This document shows, in pieces, positions 9,211-16,410 of a DNA stretch of 35,878 nucleotides. Origin of the DNA: Candidatus Kaiserbacteria bacterium (GTDB lineage Bacteria; Patescibacteriota; Minisyncoccia; Phycocordibacterales; Phycocordibacteraceae); assembly GCA_023264445.1 (NCBI GenBank), contig JAHFMN010000002.1, positions 206,720-242,597 of the forward strand, in the 5' to 3' direction. The first letter of the stretch is position 1. Each line of letters begins with the position of its first letter. The translations under genes and the position numbers were made by a program. The notes under the pieces are model-generated. The model saw only the letters and a list, made by a program, of their open reading frames with translations. It was not told where the DNA came from and made no database searches.

Positions 9211-9236
9211 AGAACCCCGAGCACGCTCGGGGTTTC
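9211..9236 (+). terminator. Intrinsic terminator of ftsH
   Basis: AACCCCGAG (9213-9221) pairs with CTCGGGGTT (9226-9234) around a 4-nt loop, immediately after the ftsH stop. The T tract is short (TTTCT). Confidence 0.7.
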
Positions 9237-9257
9237 TGAGATGGGGCCCTTCCGCCC

Positions 9258-9671
9258 CTATTTTTTCTTCTTGTAGAAGTTGTTGCAGCAGTTGCCGCAT
9301 GCTTCCTGGTTCACATCTCGCGGGCGGCATGCACCAACCGATCGGCACATGCTTTTTGCGACTACCGGAGAGGAAGGCGTACCGCAGAGAAGCACGAGGG
9401 ACACATTTCTGTCTCCCGGGTCAATCACCTGGACTGGCACTCCTACTGGCAGTTGTGCTGCCACACAGAACCCTGCTGCTGACCTCCGTCGGCAGATAAC
9501 TGCCTTCTCAGGAGGGATGACACCGTTGCTTCCGTCGATGACGGAGGCATTGCCGCGAATGACTGCGGCGGCACCGGTCCACAAATGGTCTTCCACGACC
9601 CCTCCACCCTCGTACAGTACGCGAACCGACTCACCATGCGCTGCCAAGGTGTGACGACTGTTCATTTCCAT
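9258..9671 (-). CDS. Small protein with a Cys-rich tail, unknown function
   Basis: This is a 137-residue protein I do not recognise. It lacks an N-terminal signal peptide or membrane segment. The middle contains two proline/valine-rich stretches (LPVGVPVQVIDPGDRN), and the C terminus ends ACGNCCNNFYKKKK, preceded by further Cys residues (VICRR, GFCVAA, LLCGT, MCRS, GACRP), about nine in all. The start is supported by AAGGGG six nt before ATG 9669-9671. It is a single gene on the minus strand between ftsH and the tRNA region. The clustered cysteines suggest metal binding or disulfides, but this is inference only. Codon pattern and context make it likely to be real. Confidence 0.6.
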   Translation of the reverse strand: MEMNSRHTLAAHGESVRVLYEGGGVVEDHLWTGAAAVIRGNASVIDGSNGVIPPEKAVICRRRSAAGFCVAAQLPVGVPVQVIDPGDRNVSLVLLCGTPSSPVVAKSMCRSVGACRPRDVNQEACGNCCNNFYKKKK

Positions 9672-9761
9672 GCGATACCCCTTGTTATTTGAACGTGTTG
9701 AACGGAACTACGGAAACCGGCTTCATCGTAGCATTCCGCGCTCCGCACGCAATATCTCTGT

Positions 9762-9800
9762 CCACCCGCTTGGACTCGAACCAAGAACCGCGGAGGTATA
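9762..9800 (-). pseudogene. 3' fragment of a degenerate tRNA gene
   Basis: On the minus strand this reads a T arm (CTTGG-TTCGAGT-CCAAG) plus a GCGG variable region and an acceptor 3' strand CGGGTGG. It matches the tRNA-Ile copy about 95 bp away at roughly 32 of 34 positions. No CCACCCG 5' acceptor strand, D arm or anticodon arm is found upstream; the space is filled by a TATCGCAC/GTGCGATA hairpin. It cannot fold as a tRNA. Confidence 0.6.
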
Positions 9801-9855
9801 TCGCACAAGCCCGTGCGATACTTCTGCACTCACTCGGAGAATAAGGGCTATCGTG

Positions 9856-9928
9856 TGGGCGTGCCTGGACTCGAACCAGGAACCGCGGAGGTATAAGCTC
9901 CGTGCTCTAACCATTGAGCTACACGCCC
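9856..9928 (-). tRNA. tRNA-Ile (anticodon UAU)
   Basis: A full cloverleaf is visible. The acceptor is GGGCGTG/CACGCCC, the D arm GCTC/GAGC, the anticodon stem CGGAG/CTCCG with loop CTTATAC (anticodon TAT), and the T arm CCTGG-TTCGAGT-CCAGG. The discriminator is A. CCA is not encoded (CAC follows). UAU reads AUA isoleucine codons directly, which most bacteria instead do with a lysidine-modified CAU tRNA. Confidence 0.9.
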
Positions 9929-10008
9929 TCATTCCGCCTCGCTTCGTTTGTAGTAAGCCTCTACTCTAACTGCACACGAGCGATGCTGACTTGTACTGTA
10001 GCGTACGC

Positions 10009-12189
10009 TTACTCCAAATGCATCTGCCGATCAGCGACAGAAGCGCGCTCCGCAAGCAGAGGATGATGGAGCAGGGAAGGATCTCTTGCGATTAATTGCG
10101 CTGCCTCGGTGCGTGCCGCCTCGACGAGCTTCATGTTTTTAAGCGCTTCCATCGCGATGTCGGAGACGCCCCATTGGCGGCCGCCGGCAAGCTCTCCTGC
10201 GCCACGGATTGCCAGGTCATATTCGGCGAGTTCAAAGCCATTTTTTGCTGTAGTGAATGCCTTCATGCGTTCCTTCGTTGCTTCGCCAAAAGTCTCAGGT
10301 AGTGCAAAACAGTACGACTGATGCGTGGAGCGGATGACGCGGCCGCGCAGCTGGTGCAGCTGCGCGAGCCCGAACCGCCCGGCTCCCTCAATCAAGATAA
10401 CGGTCGCGTTCGGGACGTTGACGCCCACCTCAACGACCGATGTCGCCACTAGAATGTCCGTCTCGCCGTCCTCGAATGCCTTCATCACTTCTTCTTTTTC
10501 CTGCGGCTTCATCTTGCTGTGGAGAATGGCAATGCTCGCAGAAGGAAAGACCTCTTTTTTTAATCGTGCCGCCTCTGCCTTTACTGACTTCGCCTGGAGT
10601 GCAAGCTCTTTGGCAGGGTCCGGCTCGTCTATGCGCGGGCAGATGACGTATGCCTGATGTCCTAGGGCTAATTCGGCACGCACCTGCTCGTATGCTCGCT
10701 CTCGTTTCTTCGGTTCAAGCACTTCGGTGATGACTCGCTTGCGCCCGGAGGGCATCTCATCGAGAAGCGTGAGATCGAGGTCGCCATAGAGCGTGAGCGC
10801 CAGCGTGCGCGGGATGGGCGTCGCGGTCATTGAAAGGAGATGCGGAGCGATGGCGCCTTTGGTCGCGAGCTTTTGCCGATGTATCGTACCGAAGCGATGC
10901 TGCTCGTCGATGATGGCGTAGGCGAAATATTTGAATGAGAGCGATTTCTCGACGAGCGTATGCGTGCCGATGACTATCGGTATCTCGCCGTTCGCGACCA
11001 TCTTCTTGAATGCAGCTTTTGAGAGCTTTGCCGACTCTTCGTACCGCACGCGGGAAGGGAATTTCCGACACTCGCTTCCGGTGATGAGGCCGATGGGGAT
11101 GGGATGATCTTTGAAATAGGAAACAAATGTCGAGAAATGCTGTTTCGCAAGAATTTCAGTCGGACAGAGGTACGCTACTTGCAGCGTGCCAGCAATTCTT
11201 CCGACCGGGCGCGAGGTTGCAACTAAGTATGCAGTCGCGGCGGCGACCGCAGTCTTGCCGCTGCCCACGTCTCCCTCAAGCAAGCGGAGCATCGGATGCG
11301 GTTTCTTGAAATCAGTGGTGATGGCATCAATCGCGCGCAGCTGGGCCTTAGTTGCCGGGAAAGGGAACGATGCGATGAATTCATCTAGTGCGCGTTTGTC
11401 TACAGCGACCTGCAACGCCTTTTCTTTTAGCAATGCGGCACGGCGCCGTTGCATCACTATCTGTAGTGCAAACACTTCTTCAAATGAAAAACGTTTCCGT
11501 GCCGCCGTACTGTCGGTGAGTCGCTGGGGAGTGTGTATAAACACCAGCGCCGATGAGAGTGCGGGCAAGTTGTACCGCGCACGTATCTCCTCTGGAATTG
11601 GGTCTTCGAGGCGTTCGTGCACACGCGCTTCAAACACTTTCCGAATCGCGTGCATGAGCCAGAGTGAAGAAATACCCTGACTCTCTGGATACACTGGGTA
11701 CAACTCTGCTTCCAAGGTCGAACCTTGTAACAAGGTTCGACCTTGGTGAAAAAGAGAGTCATGTATCTCATCTGGAGCGACAGGCGTTTTATCTATCGCT
11801 GGATTCGCTAAGTATATTTTTGCTCCTGTTCCTGCCACCTTCCCACTCACCTTGACCACCATGCCGTCATGAAGCGACTTGGCGATATACGGCTGGCTGA
11901 ACCACATCATTTTTATTTTCCCGGAGGCGTCTTCAAGATACGCTTCGGCGATGGGCCGGCGGCTCTTCCACGTCTTCCTGATATCCGGTTTTCGCACCGT
12001 GCCATAGAGCGTCACTTCAGCACCGGCGGAGATGCCGGCGATGGTGCCGAGCGAGCCGCTTGATTCATAGCGGGCAGGGAAGTGGTACAGGAGGTCGCGG
12101 ATAGTTCGTATCCCGAGCTTATGGAGCGCCCGCTTTTGCTCCGGCCGGAGCCGGGTGAAATGCTTCTCGACGGCGTCTGTGGGATTCAC
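10009..12189 (-). CDS. recG: ATP-dependent DNA helicase RecG
   Basis: This 726-residue helicase remodels stalled replication forks and branched DNA. The N-terminal part has the helix-hairpin-like GIRTIRDLLYHFPARYE motif and an OB wedge domain (about residues 55-130). The SF2 helicase core follows: Walker A LEGDVGSGKT (about 304-313), TEILAKQH (about 344), DEQH (428-431), a SMTATPIPRTLA motif, and the C-terminal VATSVVEVGVNVPNA and QLHQLRGRVIRS motifs. The start is GTG; TATACT (12201-12196) lies 6 nt before it. An unusual perfect palindrome lies inside the coding sequence (residues about 148-160), reported separately. The length is slightly above the E. coli protein. Confidence 0.95.
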   Translation of the reverse strand: MNPTDAVEKHFTRLRPEQKRALHKLGIRTIRDLLYHFPARYESSGSLGTIAGISAGAEVTLYGTVRKPDIRKTWKSRRPIAEAYLEDASGKIKMMWFSQPYIAKSLHDGMVVKVSGKVAGTGAKIYLANPAIDKTPVAPDEIHDSLFHQGRTLLQGSTLEAELYPVYPESQGISSLWLMHAIRKVFEARVHERLEDPIPEEIRARYNLPALSSALVFIHTPQRLTDSTAARKRFSFEEVFALQIVMQRRRAALLKEKALQVAVDKRALDEFIASFPFPATKAQLRAIDAITTDFKKPHPMLRLLEGDVGSGKTAVAAATAYLVATSRPVGRIAGTLQVAYLCPTEILAKQHFSTFVSYFKDHPIPIGLITGSECRKFPSRVRYEESAKLSKAAFKKMVANGEIPIVIGTHTLVEKSLSFKYFAYAIIDEQHRFGTIHRQKLATKGAIAPHLLSMTATPIPRTLALTLYGDLDLTLLDEMPSGRKRVITEVLEPKKRERAYEQVRAELALGHQAYVICPRIDEPDPAKELALQAKSVKAEAARLKKEVFPSASIAILHSKMKPQEKEEVMKAFEDGETDILVATSVVEVGVNVPNATVILIEGAGRFGLAQLHQLRGRVIRSTHQSYCFALPETFGEATKERMKAFTTAKNGFELAEYDLAIRGAGELAGGRQWGVSDIAMEALKNMKLVEAARTEAAQLIARDPSLLHHPLLAERASVADRQMHLE
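11712..11746. repeat. Perfect 16-bp inverted repeat inside recG
   Basis: CCAAGGTCGAACCTTG (11712-11727) and CAAGGTTCGACCTTGG (11731-11746) are exact reverse complements around TAA. The 35 bp are translated in the recG frame as QGRTLLQGSTLE-like sequence, between the wedge domain and the PVYP motif, without breaking the frame. Confidence 0.85.
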
Positions 12190-12207
12190 TGCCCCAGTAT
12201 AGTACGC

Positions 12208-12585
12208 TCAATTATTCACTTCCGCCGCGGAGGATGCCGCTTTCGGCCACACGGCAAGTGCGAATGTCATGAGGGCGATGGAAAGATCGCGGAAGACAAC
12301 GTCAATCTGGGCGATATTGAAGACAACGATACTGCACAACATCAGCGTGGCGATTATTGCGGGGAAGCGGATACGCCAGCCAGAAAGTATCCAGACCGCG
12401 AGAATAACTTCAATGATGCCGAACGCATGCAGGAGGACGAGCGGATCGATAGGGAGGGCGCGCACGAAGTGCGGGAAATAACCGAACCAGGATACGGGGT
12501 CGGATATCGCACGCACAGGCGGATACAAGAACGCGAAAGCCGCGCCAGCGCGGAGCATCCCATGGGCGAGACGCTCGCTACTCAT
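12208..12585 (-). CDS. DoxX-like small membrane protein
   Basis: This 125-residue protein has three to four hydrophobic segments (about residues 10-26, 44-64, 70-90 and 98-114) and an N-terminal AHGMLRAGAAFAFLYPPVRA stretch resembling DoxX/SURF4-type proteins. Members often serve in membrane redox or oxidative-stress roles; the function here is unproven. It follows the cupredoxin gene by only 3 nt (TGATCCATG), so the two are translated from one mRNA. That pairing suggests a shared extracytoplasmic redox or metal role. The gene ends 18 nt before the recG start region. Confidence 0.65.
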   Translation of the reverse strand: MSSERLAHGMLRAGAAFAFLYPPVRAISDPVSWFGYFPHFVRALPIDPLVLLHAFGIIEVILAVWILSGWRIRFPAIIATLMLCSIVVFNIAQIDVVFRDLSIALMTFALAVWPKAASSAAEVNN

Positions 12586-12588
12586 GGA

Positions 12589-13050
12589 TCAGATGGACGC
12601 CGCTGCAGTCACGATGACGGAACCTCCATGAGACGCATCCACATGGTCATGATATTTCCAGGTACCCTCCTTGGTGAAGGTAAAGGAAAACGAATCGCCG
12701 GACGCGCATTGATCGAACGATGAGCTCGTCGTGTCGGGACAGTGCTGGGCAAGACTGGTGCCGCTATAGACCGTATGCGAAGGGTGCATAGCCGATGCGA
12801 CCCACATCTTTCCTGTGCTCTGGTTGATAAATGTTACCGTCGTGCCGAGAGGGATCGAGATTTCCTTCGGCGAGAACCCTTCATCGGTATAGGTGACTGT
12901 TACCGCAGACGAAGACGCAGCCGGAGTGGTCTCCGCTCCTGTCTGAGCCGTATCGGTTGTCGGGGCGCTCGCAGGGGTCTTTGAAAGCAGATACCAGCCG
13001 CCTCCGAGGACGATAATTACCAAAAGAATACCGATTATTTTTCCATTCAT
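12589..13050 (-). CDS. Membrane-anchored cupredoxin-like protein
   Basis: This 153-residue protein has an N-terminal hydrophobic anchor (residues 4-22), a Thr/Ala/Ser-rich linker (24-50) and a cupredoxin fold domain (50-150). The beta-strand pattern VTVTYTDEGFSPKEISIPLGTTVTFINQ is typical. Putative metal ligands are MHPSH (H89, H92) and YHDH with a later H (H134, H136, H141). The usual type 1 Cys ligand before the last His is replaced (KYHDH), and the two cysteines (C104, C115) sit in an inserted loop, perhaps as a disulfide. It resembles the C-terminal domain of the cargo protein at 24730-25476. It would be displayed outside the cell membrane. Confidence 0.8.
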   Translation of the reverse strand: MNGKIIGILLVIIVLGGGWYLLSKTPASAPTTDTAQTGAETTPAASSSAVTVTYTDEGFSPKEISIPLGTTVTFINQSTGKMWVASAMHPSHTVYSGTSLAQHCPDTTSSSFDQCASGDSFSFTFTKEGTWKYHDHVDASHGGSVIVTAAASI

Positions 13051-13081
13051 ATGCGACAGTATTTATAATAAACGAACGCGC

Positions 13082-13116
13082 TTGTATCCTACCACATGGG
13101 GTATATACTTCACATC
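13082..13116 (+). promoter_or_regulatory. Promoter of the lemA-GGDEF-htpX group
   Basis: TTGTAT (13082-13087), a 16-bp spacer and TATACT (13104-13109) precede the lemA ATG (13117) by 7 nt, so the message is predicted to start at or next to the AUG. Confidence 0.6.
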
Positions 13117-13677
13117 ATGTCTACAACCACCATCGTACTTTTCGTCATTGCTCTTATCATCCTCTGGGCCATTTTCGCGTATAACCGCCTCGTCTCGCTC
13201 GTCAATCAGGCGAAGGAAGCGTGGGCCGATATCGCCGTGCAGCTCAAGCGCCGCTATGACCTCATTCCGAATCTCGTTGAGACGGTGAAGGGTTATGCGG
13301 CACACGAATCGAGCGCCTTTGAAAACGTGACCAAGGCGCGAGCGGCTGCGATGGGCGCGACGGGTACTGCAGGAAAGGCGCAGGCGGAAAATATGCTAAG
13401 CAGTGCGCTGAAGTCGCTCTTCGCCGTTTCCGAGGCGTATCCGGACCTCAAGGCGAATCAGAACTTCCTCCAACTCCAGAAAGAACTTGGTGATACGGAG
13501 GACAAGATTCAGGCGTCTCGCCGCTTCTACAACACGACTGTGATGACGCTCAACACCGCCGAGCAATCATTTCCCGGAAATATCATCGCCTCCTCGTTTG
13601 GCTTCAAGCCGATGGATCTCTTCGAGCTCGCCGCCGCTGACGCGGCGGCTGCAGAACCGGTGAAGGTGCAGTTCTAA
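13117..13677 (+). CDS. lemA: LemA family protein
   Basis: This 186-residue membrane-anchored helical protein has an N-terminal TM (residues about 4-23), then the LemA core YNRLVSLVNQAKEAWADIAVQLKRRYDLIPNLVETVKGYAAHE. The conserved AYPDLKAN..FLQLQKELGDTEDKIQASRRFYN segment and the short FPGNIIASSFGF motif follow. LemA genes are commonly found next to htpX, and here htpX follows after one inserted gene. The molecular role is not settled. The start at 13117 is chosen because the -10 box lies just upstream; an in-frame ATG at 13096 precedes the -10 box and would be untranscribed. Confidence 0.92.
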   Translation: MSTTTIVLFVIALIILWAIFAYNRLVSLVNQAKEAWADIAVQLKRRYDLIPNLVETVKGYAAHESSAFENVTKARAAAMGATGTAGKAQAENMLSSALKSLFAVSEAYPDLKANQNFLQLQKELGDTEDKIQASRRFYNTTVMTLNTAEQSFPGNIIASSFGFKPMDLFELAAADAAAAEPVKVQF

Positions 13678-13681
13678 CGAT

Positions 13682-14275
13682 ATGAGTGAGAGTCCGAAGT
13701 TTGAACGACCAACAACTCCCGAAACGGGAGATGAAAACTTCACACCGGAGGAGAAAGCTGCACTGTATCTGGAACGCAGTCAATATAATCTTGAACAACT
13801 TGGGAAAGATAGATTGACAGGACTTGGTAATCGTATGAGTTTTGATCGCGAGCTCGAACGAGAACTCATGCTGCATGGTCGCGGAGGACAAGATTGTTCC
13901 ATCTTGTTCGTGGATCTCGATAATTTCAAACAAGTAAACGATTCCAAGGGTCACCTAGAAGGGGATCGAGCGTTACAAAAGGTTGCTGAAGTATTAACTC
14001 ACTCGGTGCGTGGTACCGATTTTGTGGCACGTTTCGGCGGAGACGAATTTTACATTCTTCTTCCGCAAACTGATAAAGAAGAGGCCGTAAACGCAGGAAA
14101 TAAGATTCTCAACGCACTTAATACCGACGAAGTACTCTCTGATTTTGGTATAGGTGCAAGCATCGGAGTCAGCTCGTCCTCTCTATCGACAAATCCAGTT
14201 GAGTTAGTGCATCTGGCAGATGTAGCAGCAAAGAAGGCGAAACAATCCGGTAAAAACAGGGTAGAAGCTTCTTAA
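13682..14275 (+). CDS. GGDEF-domain protein (probable diguanylate cyclase)
   Basis: This 197-residue soluble protein has a short N-terminal helix (about 20-45) followed by a full GGDEF domain (about 42-195). It contains DRLTGLGNR, the metal-binding FVDLDNFKQVND, the signature RFGGDEF, and an RxxD inhibitory site (RGTD) exactly five residues before GGDEF. It therefore has what is needed to make cyclic di-GMP from two GTP with product feedback. It has no membrane segment or sensor domain. It lies 4 nt after lemA and 10 nt before htpX, inserted in the usual lemA-htpX pair. No EAL or PilZ gene is visible nearby. Confidence 0.9.
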   Translation: MSESPKFERPTTPETGDENFTPEEKAALYLERSQYNLEQLGKDRLTGLGNRMSFDRELERELMLHGRGGQDCSILFVDLDNFKQVNDSKGHLEGDRALQKVAEVLTHSVRGTDFVARFGGDEFYILLPQTDKEEAVNAGNKILNALNTDEVLSDFGIGASIGVSSSSLSTNPVELVHLADVAAKKAKQSGKNRVEAS

Positions 14276-14285
14276 TCAGGGCATC

Positions 14286-15185
14286 ATGAATTTGTACGAA
14301 CAGCGTTCGAGCAATATTCACCGGACCTGGGCGTTGGTACTCGGCTTCCTCATTGTCGTCATCGCCGTCGGGTATGCGATTTCCTGGTACTACGGCAGTC
14401 CGGGTATCTTGTACATCGCGATTATCATTGCCGTGGCGACGAATTTCTATGCGTACTGGGCATCAGATACATTAGTGCTCTCACTGAACCATGCCCGACC
14501 CGCATCGCGTGAGGAGTTTTTTGATTTTTATACCGTGACGGAGAATCTCGCGATAACGGCAGGCCTGCCGAAGCCAAAACTCTATGTTATCGATGACCCG
14601 GCGCCAAACGCCTTTGCGACCGGACGCGACGAGAATCATGCGGTCGTCTGCGCGACGACCGGGCTTCTGGCGATGATGACACGTCCGGAATTGGAGGGTG
14701 TCATCGCTCATGAGCTCTCACACATCAAGAATCGCGACATATTGCTCATGACGATTGCAGTCGTGCTCGCGGGATTCGTTGCCATCGTCGCAGATATCTT
14801 CTTGCGCATGTCGTATTGGGGCGGAGGGCGAAATAGTGATAACAAACAAGGAAATGCGATTCTCATGATTCTCGCCGTCGTCGGCATCGTGCTCGCGCCG
14901 CTTGCGGCGAAGCTCATTCAGCTTGCGGTTTCGCGCCGCCGCGAATTTCTTGCCGACGCATCCGGGGCGCTTCTCACCCGTTTCCCCGAAGGGCTTGCCT
15001 CCGCGCTAGAGAAGATAGGCAGCTATCCGATGAAGATGCGGAGCGCGAATACAGCGACCGCGCACCTCTTCATCGGTGACCCGTTTGGAGTAAAAAGAGA
15101 AGGAATGGGCGACTGGATAGGGAAGTTGTTTTCAACCCATCCGCCCATTCCCGACCGCATCAAGGCACTGCTTGCCTCAAGCTGA
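14286..15185 (+). CDS. htpX: Zinc metalloprotease HtpX homolog
   Basis: This 299-residue membrane protease of the M48 family takes part in membrane protein quality control. TM segments lie at about residues 15-33, 37-55, 155-175 and 195-215. The zinc site HELSH (His142, Glu143, His146) and the downstream RRREFLADASG Glu ligand are intact, as is the late STHPPIPDRIKAL motif. It is the last of three tightly spaced genes (lemA, GGDEF, htpX). It ends TGA, which shows TGA is a normal stop. ftsH, a functional partner in other bacteria, is also in this window. Confidence 0.95.
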   Translation: MNLYEQRSSNIHRTWALVLGFLIVVIAVGYAISWYYGSPGILYIAIIIAVATNFYAYWASDTLVLSLNHARPASREEFFDFYTVTENLAITAGLPKPKLYVIDDPAPNAFATGRDENHAVVCATTGLLAMMTRPELEGVIAHELSHIKNRDILLMTIAVVLAGFVAIVADIFLRMSYWGGGRNSDNKQGNAILMILAVVGIVLAPLAAKLIQLAVSRRREFLADASGALLTRFPEGLASALEKIGSYPMKMRSANTATAHLFIGDPFGVKREGMGDWIGKLFSTHPPIPDRIKALLASS

Positions 15186-15230
15186 ACAGACTGTTAGGTT
15201 GTAAACGGTGATACATTGAAAAGGTACAAC

Positions 15231-15995
15231 ATGAAAAAGCACATTCCAGTCAGCAATTTCGCAGGAAAAGAGCTCCTCATCACTGGCGCTGCCCAGCGCG
15301 TGGGCGCCGATGCGGCTCGGTATCTGGCTGGACGCGGCATGAATCTCGACATTCACTACCGCTCAAGCCGGGATGCTGCCGAGGCGCTTAAGTCGGAAAT
15401 CGAGAGCGAAGGCATCGCACAGGTGAATCTGGCCGCTGGCGATCTCTCCAAAGAAGAAGACGTCAAAGCGTTGTTTGCGGAGTTCTCGCCCGATGCAGTC
15501 GTGCACAATGCAGGTACGTGGGGCAAGGGTTTTGAAGAAGACATCCAGATGAACATGCACTCGGCGCACTACATCTGCAAGTACGGCATCGAGCGAGCGC
15601 TGAAGGATGGTAAAGAACTTACCATCATCCTCACACTCGATGGATTTCTCGTGCGCGGCGGCGTATACGACAGTAGCCTCATCGGCTACATGATGGCCAA
15701 GAAGTCGCTTGAGGTGCTTGTCGTCGCACTTGCGGCCGAGTACGGGGATCGCGGCATTCGCGTGCTCGGTATTGCGAGCGGTCCGATTCAGCCGGGGCCG
15801 GACGCTGATCAGGAGACGATAGAGCTCTATCGTCGCCAGATCAATATGCCGAAGCCGAAGCTCGATCCGTGGATTGGTGGCGAGTACATCGGCGAAGCGA
15901 TATTCCACTTGCTACACATGACCGCCGTCAATGGGGTTATCATTCCCGTCGATGGCGCTCGCGTGTGGAAAGCGGAGGGCAAAGAGCACAAGTAG
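15231..15995 (+). CDS. SDR oxidoreductase, pteridine-reductase-like
   Basis: This 254-residue Rossmann-fold enzyme has a nucleotide-binding motif LLITGAAQRVGADAARYLAGRG, the NIHY-type segment LDIHYRSS and VVHNAGTWG. A YMMAKKSLE motif supplies the active-site Tyr and Lys, and a final VIPVDGARVWK follows. The TGAxxRVG and IHYRSS features resemble FolM/PTR1 pteridine reductases, which act on dihydrofolate or biopterin, but the substrate is not certain. I choose ATG 15231 (AAAAGG 6 nt upstream) over a TTG at 15216. It ends at a strong terminator. Confidence 0.82.
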   Translation: MKKHIPVSNFAGKELLITGAAQRVGADAARYLAGRGMNLDIHYRSSRDAAEALKSEIESEGIAQVNLAAGDLSKEEDVKALFAEFSPDAVVHNAGTWGKGFEEDIQMNMHSAHYICKYGIERALKDGKELTIILTLDGFLVRGGVYDSSLIGYMMAKKSLEVLVVALAAEYGDRGIRVLGIASGPIQPGPDADQETIELYRRQINMPKPKLDPWIGGEYIGEAIFHLLHMTAVNGVIIPVDGARVWKAEGKEHK

Positions 15996-16009
15996 TAGTT
16001 GTATTTGAA

Positions 16010-16038
16010 AGAGCCCCGACGGGGCTCTCTTCTTTTTG
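16010..16038 (+). terminator. Intrinsic terminator after the SDR gene
   Basis: AGAGCCCC (16010-16017) and GGGGCTCT (16021-16028) form a perfect 8-bp stem with a GAC loop, followed by CTTCTTTTTG. Confidence 0.85.
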
Positions 16039-16055
16039 TTTGTCGTGATTTTCTG

Positions 16056-16115
16056 TTATAACAAAGCGCACGGAGGCGTCGCACCCCGAAGGGGCCCCTT
16101 CGGGGTAGTGGTCTG
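16056..16115 (+). pseudogene. tRNA-Ser 5' fragment interrupted by a 24-bp palindrome
   Basis: CGGAGGCGTCGCA at 16071-16083 is identical to the first bases of the intact tRNA-Ser (16395-16407). A TATAAC -10-like box lies about 10 nt upstream, as expected for a tRNA promoter. The copy is then broken by a perfect palindrome (16083-16106, ACCCCGAAGGGG and its complement) and resumes as TAGTGGTCT, close to the D-arm sequence TAGCGGTCT of the real tRNA. No anticodon or T arm follows. Confidence 0.55.
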
Positions 16116-16143
16116 GATCTGAAAGGAATGCTTCGTGTTATCT

Positions 16144-16410
16144 ATGTATTTTCTTTATATTCTCCGAAGCTTGAAATTTCGGCGTTACTACATCGGTTCT
16201 TCTTCTAACGTGGAGAAATGAATTGTGATGCACAATAAAGGATCTACCCGATCCACAAAGCCCTATCGACCATGGGCAGTGATTCATACCGAATCGTTCC
16301 CAACAAAGTCGGCGGCCGAAAAGCGTGAATGGTTTCTAAAACATCCGCCGGGTTATCTTGAGAAAAAGCGGATAATAGCGCAGTATGAAGAAAACGGAGG
16401 CGTCGCATAG
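16144..16410 (+). pseudogene. GIY-YIG endonuclease (UPF0213-like), broken by an in-frame TGA
   Basis: From ATG 16144 the frame reads MYFLYILRS..RRYYIGSSSNVEK, the start of a UPF0213-type GIY-YIG nuclease. It then meets TGA at 16219-16221 and continues in the same frame with IVMHNKGSTRSTKPYRPW, an FPTKSAAEKREWFLK segment and YLEKKRIIAQYEEN, the rest of the same small domain. Homologues normally have Arg at the TGA position, so a single base change (CGA or AGA to TGA) explains it. The last five codons and the TAG stop overlap the first 15 nt of tRNA-Ser. Length would be about 88 residues if intact. TGA is a true stop elsewhere in the window, so this is probably a pseudogene. Confidence 0.75.

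Noticed and set aside
16219-16221. In-frame TGA in the GIY-YIG gene read as a sense codon (TGA = Gly code)
   Set aside because: htpX, the chromosomal cupredoxin and the methylase gene all end with TGA at normal lengths, and homologues have Arg rather than Gly at this position.
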